Of a stretch of DNA of 64,000 nt, positions 9,758-19,846 are shown in pieces; within the stretch, counting starts at the first letter, position 1, and each line of letters begins with the position of its first letter. This stretch comes from Plantago major (taxonomy: Eukaryota; Streptophyta; Magnoliopsida; Lamiales; Plantaginaceae): positions 868,001 to 932,000 of the forward strand of contig CM048843.1 in assembly GCA_026545765.1 (NCBI GenBank), read 5' to 3'. Under the pieces are notes generated by a model. The model was given only the letters and a program-made list of their open reading frames with translations. It was not told the DNA's origin and made no database searches. The position numbers and the translations under genes are program-made.

Positions 9758-10044
9758 TGTTAGAAATTATATATAGAACTAATAGGAAAGAAAAGAAAAA
9801 CAATAAGAATGGAGAGTAGAGTATAAGAACATTGCATTCATCTTATCAAATGATACAAGTGTATATACAACATACATCATGAGCCACTATTTATAGGCTA
9901 CAAGTAGGAGGAGATTTAATCTCATCATAATGTATACACATTAGTGGGGGTGATTTATTGGTGTTGTAACTTACAAGAGTTACAAAAAGGATTCATGGAG
10001 GAGTGGAGGAGGTTAATGGACATTCATTATATTATTACATAACA
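9758..10044 (-). repeat. 3' LTR of element D
   Basis: 287 bp, TGTTAG...ATAACA as read on the plus strand. It is preceded by target duplication CCAAC at 9,753-9,757. On the element strand it carries a TATA box at 9,887-9,897. Confidence 0.93.
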
Positions 10045-10053
10045 CTCCCCCTT
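10045..10053 (-). other. Polypurine tract of element D
   Basis: The minus strand reads AAGGGGGAG directly before the 3' LTR. It is nearly the same tract as that of element A, which supports a Copia-type origin and minus orientation. Confidence 0.8.
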
Positions 10054-10077
10054 GAATGTCCATTGACTTGATAATGT

Positions 10078-10804
10078 GCCTCGTTAAAACCTTACTAGAA
10101 AAAACCATGTGGGAAAAAGTTTAGTGAAGGAATAAGAGTACATCATTATTATTATAAGAAAATACGCTTTGGTAATACTGCCTCGTTAAAAACCTTGCTA
10201 AGAAAAACCCAGTGGAAAAAACCTTAGTCAAGGAAAAGAGTACAGTGCGTATTTGCTCCCCCTCATGAGTGCATCATTTCATTTATATCCACCATATTCA
10301 TATTGTCTTCTGGACAATTTGTTGATCGACATTATCAACATTATATGTTGAACGTAAAGTGCTTCATTGCGAACTTCATCCATCATGTATCTGAATTATC
10401 TTCAATGAGCAACGAATGTCCCTCCATATATTGTTCATCACATAAGTCCTCAAGTGTTTCTGCATGGTTAGAATAAGAACACAAAAAATTGTCGATATAT
10501 ACGCTTATCTTCATGAGAAGAACGTCTCGAGCACATGAAGAATTACATTTCTTCAAACTATATTTTAAGTTTTCTTCAATAGGATATAGTGTTCACTTTG
10601 AAAACTTTGCAAAAGATCTTGTCACAAGTAAATGAGTTCTAAATCTCCATCATATTTTTAAATGAAAAGATAACTATCAGGTTATATAACCTTGTCTTTA
10701 CAAAGTATGGAGATAAGTCACCATGCTTAAAATGTTGCCTCGTTAAAAACCTCACTAGGAAAAATCCAATGGGATAAAAACCTAGTCGAAGGGAAAAAGA
10801 GTGC
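10078..10804 (-). repeat. Three copies of a ~65-bp motif in element D
   Basis: Copies lie at 10,078-10,141, 10,180-10,243 and 10,737-10,804. On the plus strand each begins GCCTCGTTAAAA and contains an AGGAAAAA/AGAAAAA core before ending near GAGTAC or GAGTGC. Element A has one copy on the other strand at 19,096-19,163, also just before its polypurine tract. Confidence 0.85.
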
Positions 10805-12870
10805 AACAATTGCTTCATGGAATGCGCAAAAGTACTCATTGTTTTGCAATCGCCATTTCAATTTGCTTGACAAGATATATACCTTCTTCAGGAGGTATAG
10901 TGAAGAATAAAATTCTTCCTAAAGGTTAGACATGTGAATTCTTATTTGACATATGCTCGATTAAGGTACTTCTGGACCAAATCAATCTCATACTTTACTT
11001 GTTTAATGTGGTGAATATACATTTTCATGTCATCAATGTGAAGTTGATTATAGAATGAGTGTAGATATATGAAAAATTAGTTCTTCAAGAACTTTCCTCA
11101 TTCAATCCATGTTTGTAAACATGATACTTTTAGTCTCCTTCTGGAGATATTATCTTCCCTCATTGAAAGTCAAACCAATCATTATTCATGTGCACAACCT
11201 TTGTATGAGTGATAACATTCACAATATAAGAACAAACATGTGAGTATGCAACATGATACCTAAGGATTCTAGAAAAAAACTAAATAATGCAAACTATGCA
11301 AGAATAAACATATTATGATGCAATGCTTAGTATTTATATATGCACATGAAATTTGACTCGATAATGCAATGGTATCGTACGTATTTCGAATTCGTTAATC
11401 AATTGGACTTCTGGTCCATGAGCTCATTTTCTATCATTATGATGATGATGTTACCGAATGGACTTACATGTAAGATCCCCATTTACATGTCAAATTATTT
11501 TTGTCCATCGATTTTGCATATGCTTATAAAATATTTCGGTTCCAAGTATATACCGGTATCAAATCTCTTTCTTAGATTTTTCAAGTCAGTACTGATAATT
11601 GATATCTGAATATTTTTGGAGTTACCATTTCATTTCATATAGGACATCTATTATAGTTCAGATATCTATGCCTTTTATGGCATACATTACTCTTCAGGAG
11701 TACCAACTGTTTTATCTTGCCATTCTCTTGTATTGTACTTAGCACCAGAACCGTATTTCATTGAGGTGAATAAATAATTAGTACAATTGGCAAGATATCT
11801 CAATGTCCACCACATGCCATTCTACAATTGATATGTAACTCTGTACGCCTCAAAATAGGGTCATAGCGGGTTAACATTCAAATCATAGAACTTTATGTTC
11901 GAACATATCTTGATATAGTAACATGAAGCTGAAGCTTTAGCTCAAGTCTGAACTTTCAAATATATGGGATCATTTCGCTCTACGAACTTGTTTTTACCAG
12001 CTTATTCATGTTCTTCCTCCCCTAAGCTGGGAAAACTAGGGCTTATGATAATATAATGCCCAGCTTAGAAATTAACGTATTCATACAACTTTTGTATGCT
12101 TCAAGCATTAGTTCTCTGCGGAGAACAGTATGATAGGGAGTCAATATATTTGCATAGTTGGATTTTCTTGTGCTGAAAATAATTTTGCCCTCAAATTGGA
12201 GATCATATTTGTGGGTCTTTGACCACTTATATTTCATTCATTGTCAACTTTAAAAGTGTGACTTTTGCTCATTTCAAGATCTCCATTTTCCACGCTTAAT
12301 CTCAATGTTGTGTCTTGCCATAATAATAATTATAACACGAGATAGCTTTCAGCACATAATTTATATGGAAACATCAGGTTTCACATCTACGGTTATGTTA
12401 TAACCGGATGGCCTAATTTGTCACATCAATTTGCATATGTCAATATACGTCTATATTATAATTTTTTACATGTATACAAAAGTATTTGCAAATTAAACTG
12501 GCCAGAATGATGTGACATAAAGACACAAATCTTTTTCTATTTGGCAAGACTTATAAGTACTCATTCAATGAGTCTAATATGTGCTCTTATGGTGCACAAA
12601 TTTAGCTTATAAATATGCATTATAATATGGTTGTTAAACATATTGCTTATAATATGTATACTTGTCACGAGTAATAGTTATATGCACACGTAATTTCTTA
12701 AATCTGTTTTTAGAAGTCTTTGCTGTGGGAATTGTTACACCTACTTAGTCCCAACACTCCATTCGGAGAGTTTAAAGGACATGTCAAGTTTCCACCCAAA
12801 CGCTCGGACAACATAATTTATCATATCACATAAATTCTTTTTGAGAATAAAATGCCCAATTCTCATCCTC

Positions 12871-14266
12871 CCAACTTCAAGTTGATGAGGTATATTTGAT
12901 CACTCGTGTAATTCTCTCAACTTGAGGTTGCTCATGATCTTGCAAGTAAAGTTTTAAAACTTTATTATTTTTCAATCACCAATTGTGGTGTGATCATGGA
13001 TACACTTGAGTATAGATATTTCCAATATACCAAATTGGCATTAGCTCATTTTGCAACCCTCTTAATTTTTCAAGTATCTCCAATCACTTCGGGGAAAGGA
13101 GAAACATCATTTGTATTTGTTATTCATCATATAGCATGAGAACTTTTACAAATAAACTGAACTTGTAGTTCATTTTCATGTAAAATATGTATGAACAACA
13201 ATAATTGCACTCAAATTACAGTACTATGGTCTACAAGACCAAACATTGTTCTTGTGAGCTAGGGGTAGATCTTTACCACATACATTTCAAATTTATAGTG
13301 GTCTTCAAGATCCATTAGTATGCACATGATTGCTACTTCGGGAGCAATTATAAGAAATTGTGCTTTTAGGAGAATGACTTTAAGTACACTTGCACACATA
13401 TGATTCCAACAGTTGGACAAGTTATAAGATTAATACTACCAACTTCATGTTGGATAAGTAATGAGTAATTACTTGTAAATGTATCTGTAAGGATACATGA
13501 ATAGACACGTAGATAAAATACCATCAGACTAATGAGCAATCAGGTAAACAAAGTCCATGTTTATAATCCACTTGAATGCTTATAGCACCAATATGTTGTC
13601 CTATTCCAACTACAGGTTGGGTAATCAACTTTGCAATTTTATATGAGAGTGCTACAATTTACCAACTTTAGGCTGGGAGATCATTTCAATTATCTACTAC
13701 TCACGAGATATGACAAGCTTCTCATATGTTTGTTGGACATATACAATTTTACTTTCAAGAGCATTCAACATAAACCATATAACGTGCAAAAATTGATTGG
13801 CTTTCACTCTTCTTTTTAGAAAAATCGAATGGTATTTGTTATTCGTTTTAGATGTCAAGTCTTATCAGTTGGAATTCTTAGCTAGTTCCAACGCTTAATG
13901 CTCATACATCAAAACTTGATACATTATATGTATCTCTTTTGAGACAAAATGCTCAATTTTCAAATAATTATCACATATACACTTGTTCCAACTTCAGGTT
14001 GGAGAATATTTGATACTATTTATGTGCATGGTAACACGATCATGAATTCATGATAACTCAACGTCATACATCACATTTTATTGAGTAATACTTCGCTCAA
14101 TATTAATGAGTAATCTAAGTCTTTGAACATTTAGGAGATTACGAACTTCAGGTCGTAGTAGTGTGATCAAGAGAGTATGACCGGTAAAGAATTAGTATCA
14201 AAAGTCATCTCACAATGTCTTGAACTTGTAGTATAAAATAGTGTGTTGAAACCAACTTCAGGTTGG
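12871..14266 (-). repeat. Array of short hairpin units in element D interior
   Basis: Near-palindromes of the form CCAACTTCAGGTTGG recur at 12,871, 12,917, 13,406, 13,439, 13,606, 13,662, 13,988 and 14,252, with degenerate copies between them. The stem is CCAAC/GTTGG and the loop is about five bases. Spacing is irregular (tens to hundreds of bases). The array lies about 1.1-2.5 kb inside the 5' LTR on the element strand. Confidence 0.75.
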
Positions 14267-15384
14267 AAATCATTACTTGATATACTATTAACTTAGTATC
14301 AATATTAGGTTAGTAATCACTACAATAAGTGAAGATTAGAAAAAAACTAAGCGTAAACTCAGATCACCATCCTTACCCAATAACGTACGGTTGGTTATTT
14401 TGCATTATATTTTCGTCACCCATCAATAATGTTTCTTTTCTCAATATAGGTGGGCATTTCATGTTTGCCTAGCTAATCAAAGCTAGAATATTTGATCCAT
14501 ATGTTGATGAATTTATCATGGTCCATTATATGTCTGTTGACATATATATTTTAACAAGATTGATTCTGAACCACTTCTGGTAGTTTGCAAATTTTGAAAA
14601 TTTTGGATAAAATATCCGTGCAAATGAGAATTTGACATTCACTGCTTCTCAATAATCATAATTTTCATGGTTTTGTATCTCATATTCACTTCAGGGAATA
14701 TAGTAAACTATATTGTATTTTATCACCGCTTGAATGAGTTTGAATATGATTCACCATTTACTCAATTTCATAAAAGAGATGGAGGTTACCTTTGACTATT
14801 TTTGAATGTGCAATTAAAAAGAATAATGCACATTATGATAGTAATATTGCACAATGAATATGAAATATTACTATCAATTAAGTTGGTCAAAAATATTAGG
14901 AAAAGACTAATAGAAATAAGAGAAAGATTGTCATCTTTACTAACAAGAAAAATAAAGTGGTTAGATAATATTATATAATGAATAAAATAATTCAAGAACG
15001 TAAATAAATAAAATAGATTAAACCTTTCTTGATTGTTGATAATCAACACTCCAATGATATGTAACTAGTTCGATTAGTAGAGGGTAGAGACCTATAAACA
15101 TAGAATAAAATTGGATCAACACTTAATATATTGCAGCAAAGTAGTAGATGTGGTTTATTCTTGGTCTATAATGCAATCTCATGAGTTGGAGTGAAAATTT
15201 GAGAGAGAGTTAGAGATTGCGATTGTATTGGAGTGGGATGAATTGCTAATCATCATAATCCGATCCATATTTGATCATCAGCCATTCCATTGGAAAAAGG
15301 ACGGTCAGACTTTGTAGTTTTGGTTTCGTAGTAAGGTACGATGGTTTTGGATAAAAGTGGTTGAGCACTTTCGTGCTGACAACG

Positions 15385-15671
15385 TGTTAGAAATTATATA
15401 TAGAACTAATAGGAAAGAAAAGAAAAACAATAAGAATGGAAAGTAGAGTATAAGAACATTGCATTCATCTTATCAAATGATACAAGTGTATATACAACAT
15501 ACAAAATGAGCCACTATTTATAGGCTACAAGTAGGAGGAGATTTAATCTCATCATAATGTATACACATTAGTGGGGGTGATTTATTGGTGTTGTAACTTA
15601 CAAGAGTTACAAATAGGATTCATGGAGGAGTGGAGGAGGTTAATGGACATTCATTATATTATTACATAACA
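15385..15671 (-). repeat. 5' LTR of element D
   Basis: 287 bp, differing from the partner at four positions. It is followed by target duplication CCAAC at 15,672-15,676. On the element strand the sequence just inside it reads CGTTGTCAGCACGA, a start seen in some plant Copia groups at the primer-binding position. The matching tRNA was not identified. Confidence 0.93.
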
Positions 15672-15676
15672 CCAAC

Positions 15677-16690
15677 TTGGTATTGGAAAAGGCAGATGTG
15701 TATACAATCTCCGGAAAATCAAAGATAATTGAAGGCTACGGGAAAGCCAATATTTTGTTGCCGAAAGGAACAAAGTTAAAAATTGAAATGGCATTATATT
15801 CTTCAAAGTCTCAAAGAAATTTACTGAGTGTTAAAGATATTCGATCAAACGGATATCACATTGAGACAATGAATGAGAAGGGAAAATACTTGTATGTTAC
15901 AACTTCTCAACCAGGTAAGAAAAACATATTGGAAAAATTACCCGTATTACCTTCCGACCTATATTATACAATGATACGAAAGGCGGAAGTTCATGTCGTA
16001 GTAAACCGAGGGGTTACTACTGAATTCAATATTTGGCATGACCGGTTGAGCCATCCCGGTACAATAATGATGCGCAAAATTATTGAGAATTCATGTGGAC
16101 ATCCTTTGAAAACAAGGAAAATATTATAAACCCATGAATTAGCATGCACGGCTTGTTCTCAAGGGAAATTGATTACAAGGCCATCACCAAGCAAAGTTAA
16201 ATTTGAAAATCCCGTATTCTTGGTAAGAATTCAGGGGGATATATGCGGACCAAACATCCACCATGTGGACCGTTTAGGTACTTTATGGTCCTAATCGATG
16301 CATCGACTAAATGGTCGCATGTATGTTTATTGTCGACTCGCAATATGGCATTTGCAAAATTATTGGGACAAATAATAAAACTGTGAGCGCAATTTCCTGA
16401 TTATACAATCAAGAACATTCGTGTTGATAATGCTGGTGAATTTACGTCGCAACTTTTAATGATTATTGCATGTAAATTGGAATTAATGTTGAACATCCAG
16501 TTGCGCATGTTCACACGCAAAATGGCCTCGCTGAATCTTTGATAAAGCGTCTGCAATTGATTGCAAGACCATTGTTAATGAAATCAAAGTTGCCAACATC
16601 GGCATGGGGGCATGCAATATTACATGCAGCATCGCTTATACGCATCAGGCCATCAAGTTATAATCAAACATCCCCATATTAAATGGTTCA
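15677..16690 (+). CDS. Copia element A protease tail, pre-integrase and integrase part (fossil)
   Basis: The first 150 codons (15,677-16,129) hold the end of the protease and the GAG-pre-integrase domain (FNIWHDRLSHPG), whose His and Cys residues form the integrase zinc-binding region. Integrase-like sequence (ACSQGK, and a region near 16,490-16,690 matching the Copia integrase core) continues in a degraded state. Confidence 0.75.
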
Positions 16691-17517
16691 AGGACAGGAA
16701 CCAAATATTTCCCATCTAAGAACATTTGGGTGTGCGGTATATGTGCCGATTCCACCGCCACAACGCATAAAAATGGGACCCCAAAGGAGATTGGGAATAT
16801 ATGTTGGGTACGATTCTCCAAGTATCATAAGATATTTGGAACCATTGACTGGAGATCAATTCTGACGCCAGTATTTGTCATTTTGATGAAAGAAATTTCC
16901 CAACATTAGGTGGAGAAAGAAAACAGCTGGAAAAGAGTATCTCATGTAAAGATACATCATTGAGAAGTTTGGATCCTCGAACAAAACAATGTGAACAACA
17001 AGTTCAAAACATAATTCATTTGCAAAGTATTGCAAATCAACTGCCAGATGCATTTATTGACCTTAAAAAGGTAACAAAATCCCATATTCCAGCTGTAAAT
17101 TCTCCAATAAGAATTGATATCCCTAGAGGACAATCTTCTACTGAGAATGCGGCTAACGCACGCCAGAAGCGTGGTAGACCTCTTGGTTCCAAAGATAAAA
17201 ATCCTCGGAAAAGAAAAGGTGCAATCACAGAAAGTTGCCTAAAAGAGGACACAAAAGCTCAAGAAGAGAACTCTGACATAATAAATAAGGTTCAAGTTCA
17301 AGAAGAACCTCAGGCGCCTGAGAACGAAGAAATATCGATTAATTATGTCTTGTCTGGAAAAAGATGGAACCGAAATGAAATCAACATCGATGATATATTT
17401 GCTTATAACATAGCTCTTGATATCATGGGAGAAAATAAGAATCATGAAGATTCAGAGCCTACCTCGATTGTGAGTGTAAGCAAAGAAAGGATTGGCCTAA
17501 GTGGAAAGAGGCAATAA
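16683..17517 (+). CDS. Copia element A integrase tail and linker (fossil)
   Basis: The stretch from 16,683 (ISHLRTFGCAVYVP, RRLGIYVGYDSPS) is the conserved C-terminal integrase region of Copia elements. A Lys/Arg-rich linker follows (16,960-17,517) with RGRPLGSKDKNPRKRK, a phrase common before the Copia reverse transcriptase. Confidence 0.75.
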
Positions 17518-17525
17518 ACGCAGAG

Positions 17526-19064
17526 TTGGAGTCTCTCGCGAAGCGAAAGGTATTTGGACATGTGATCCAAGCACCAAAGGATGTAAAACCAGTGGGAAAT
17601 AAATGGGTATTTGTGCGAAAGAGGAATGATAAAAATGAGATTGTGAGATATAAAGCAAGACTCGTAGCACAAGGTTTTACCCAAAGACCTCGTATTGACT
17701 ATGAAGAAACATATTCCCCGGTGGTAGATGCAATCACTTTTCGCTATTTGATAAGCTTGGATGTATAAGAAAAGTTGGATATGCGTCTAATGGATGTGGT
17801 CACTGCCTATTTATATGGCTCATTGGAAAAGGAAATTTACATGAAAATTCCAGATGGATACGAGATACCTGAAACACATAAATGATCTCGAGAAATGTAC
17901 TCAATAAAACTGAACAAGTCTTTATACGGATTGAAACAATCTGGTCGAATGTGGTACAATCGTTTGAGTACATTCTTGATCAAAGAGGGTTACAAAAATG
18001 ATCCCATATGTCCATGTGTGTTTATCAAATGATCTGGATCCGAGTTCGTTACGATCGCTGTATATGTAGACGACTTGAACATTATTGGAACTCCAGGAGA
18101 GGTATCAAAAGCCGTGTGCCTATTGAAGAATGAATTTGAAATGAAAGACCTTGGGAAAACCAAATTTGTTTTTGGTCTTCAGATTGAGCACTTAAAGGGC
18201 GGTGTTTTCCTGCATCAACCCAAATACACAACAAAAGTGTTGGAAAGATTCAATATGGGAAATGCACATCCGTTGAGTACGCCAATGGTTGTACGATCAC
18301 TGAATGCCGAGAATGATCCATTCCGACCTTGTGACGATGATGAAGAACTATTAGGCCCCCAAACGCCATATTTAAGTGCAATTGGTGCACTAATATATCT
18401 AGCTACAAATACAAGACCAGATATAGCATTTGCTGTAAATTTATTAGCAAGATACAGTTCTTCTCCAACTCAAAGGCATTGGAACGGGATAAAACACCTC
18501 TTACGGTACCTTCAAGGAACAAAAGAAATGGGGTTGTATTATCCCGACTCCTCTACCACAGGATTAAATGGTTATGCAGATGCAGGATATTTGTATGACC
18601 CACATAATGGTCGGTCTCAAACAGGTTATGTGTTCACCTATGGAGGTACGACTATCTCTTGGCGGTCTGTAAAGTAAACGATGGTTGCTACTTCTTCTAA
18701 TCATGCAGAACTCCTAGCAATCCATGAAGCAAGCTGCGAATGCATTTAGTTGAGATCCATCACTCGTCACATTCGACACATGTGTGGACTCCCTACAATG
18801 GAAAACTCCCCAACTATAATCCACGAAGATAATGCAGCCTGCGTTGCTCAATTAAAGGAAGGTTTCATCAAAGGTGACAGAACAAAACATATCCTAACCA
18901 AATTCTTCTTCACTCATGAACTTCAACAGAGTAATCAGATTCATGTGCAACAAATCCGATCAAGTGAGAATTTGGCAGACTTGTTCACCAAATCGCTTCC
19001 TACTTCAACATTTGAGAAACTAAGGCACGCAATCGGCATGCGACATCTGAGGGAGGTAAAGTAA
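17526..19064 (+). CDS. Copia element A reverse transcriptase and RNase H (fossil)
   Basis: This is the RVT_2 domain of Copia elements, with NKWVFVRKRN, YKARLVAQGFTQ and YEETYSPV at 17,600-17,720, YGLKQSGRMWY near 17,930 and the catalytic Y-V-D-D at about 18,063-18,074. The RNase H region follows, with GYADAGYLYDP at about 18,570, HAELLAI at about 18,700 and DNAACV at about 18,830. The last segment ends HAIGMRHLREVK, a usual Copia polyprotein end. The region is broken. Confidence 0.85.
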
Positions 19065-19095
19065 TGTAACCATGAGGGGGAGTGGAATACGCGCT

Positions 19096-19163
19096 GTACT
19101 CTTTTCCTTCGCTAAGGTTTTTTTTCCCACTGGATTTTTCCTTAGCAAGGTTTTTAATGAGGC
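19096..19163 (+). repeat. Conserved ~65-bp 3' motif of Copia element A
   Basis: This stretch (from GTACTCTTTTCC to AATGAGGC) lies between the coding end and the polypurine tract. Its reverse complement matches three repeats near the 3' end of element D (10,078-10,804), which links A and D to related Copia lineages. Confidence 0.7.
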
Positions 19164-19208
19164 AGCACTTCTATGCGTATTTCCAAATGATTTGTCATGA
19201 TGGACATT

Positions 19209-19218
19209 CAAGGGGGAG
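19209..19218 (+). other. Polypurine tract of element A
   Basis: CAAGGGGGAG lies directly before the TGTTGTG LTR start. The PPT primes plus-strand DNA synthesis in LTR elements and marks the 3' LTR border. Confidence 0.8.
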
Positions 19219-19549
19219 TGTTGTGAAAAGTATGGATAATGGTGAATGTCCAATAGATCAAATCACTTGTCAAGATAGAAGAAATTTTTCTTCCTCTTTA
19301 CAATATATGTATAGTAAGTATATTAAATGTACTTTGAAAATGAGAATGAAGGAGTAGATGATTGTCGGGAGAATTTGCCTATAAAAGGCCTTCAGTATGA
19401 TGAATGAAATACACTACAACACTCTTTTCATAACCATCTTTCAGTATATTATTACCTTATTCTGTTGTTTTATATTAAGTGGGACTCAATTGTAATTATA
19501 TACTACACTGTATAATGAAATTAAAGTGTTGACTATTGAGCCAAACAAC
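19219..19549 (+). repeat. 3' LTR of Copia element A
   Basis: The LTR begins TGTTGTG directly after the polypurine tract and holds a TATA box (CCTATAAAAGG) near 19,379. The right end is uncertain. CAACA at 19,545-19,549 mirrors the start, and CAACA near 19,415 is a shorter alternative. The eIF3i gene starts about 300 bp downstream. Confidence 0.55.
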
Positions 19550-19846
19550 ACAAACGGGGTAAGACTCGATTAAAAGTAAATTCGAATTCCGTGCCAAACA
19601 CCTATTAGTGCGTCTAGTTCGTGCGTTTCAATACTTCCGAACAGCTTTCTACGTTACTGGGCTAGCAAGAGTCTGTCTAAGATCTTTAAGGCCCAACATA
19701 TATTAGATCCAGTTCAGTCAGGAAGCTAATCGTTTCTGCATTAACCTAGGTTTTCATCATCATCGTCTTTCTACCTCTTCCATCTCCTTCAGTCATCGTC
19801 TTCACCGGAAAATCTCAAGACAAACACCAGTAATTTAACAAGAAAG

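Larger units (their letters stand above)
9758..15671 (-). mobile_element. Non-autonomous LTR element D (no coding capacity), nested in element A
   Basis: Two direct repeats of 287 bp (9,758-10,044 and 15,385-15,671) begin TGTTAG and end ATAACA. They are flanked by the same 5-bp target duplication CCAAC (9,753-9,757 and 15,672-15,676). Minus orientation follows from a polypurine tract beside the left LTR (AAGGGGGAG on the minus strand) and a TATA box in each LTR on the minus strand. The 5.3-kb interior has no reading frame resembling gag or pol. It carries three ~65-bp motifs near the 3' LTR and an array of short hairpins. The LTRs differ at 4 of 287 positions by hand count, so insertion was fairly recent, of the order of 0.5-1 million years with usual plant rates. 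The element looks structurally whole at both ends. Confidence 0.92.
9163..19549 (+). mobile_element. Copia LTR retrotransposon A, fossil, host of elements B and D
   Basis: This is a plus-strand Ty1/copia element. The window shows the gag tail with a zinc knuckle, the protease start, pre-integrase and integrase, reverse transcriptase, RNase H, a polypurine tract and the start of the 3' LTR. Its 5' end lies off the window to the left, behind elements B and C. Element D splits the protease region at 9,758-15,671, with CCAAC duplicated on both sides. The coding part is clearly dead, with about ten breaks. The right border is approximate: 19,549 is chosen because CAACA there mirrors the TGTTG start. 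Confidence 0.85.

Noticed and set aside
10045-15384. A hidden host gene inside element D
   Set aside because: No exon set with splice sites and conserved protein was found on either strand; open stretches are short and AT-rich.
9758-15671. CRISPR-like reading of the repeated hairpins in element D
   Set aside because: Spacing is irregular, units are imperfect, the host is a plant and the block is bounded by LTRs.
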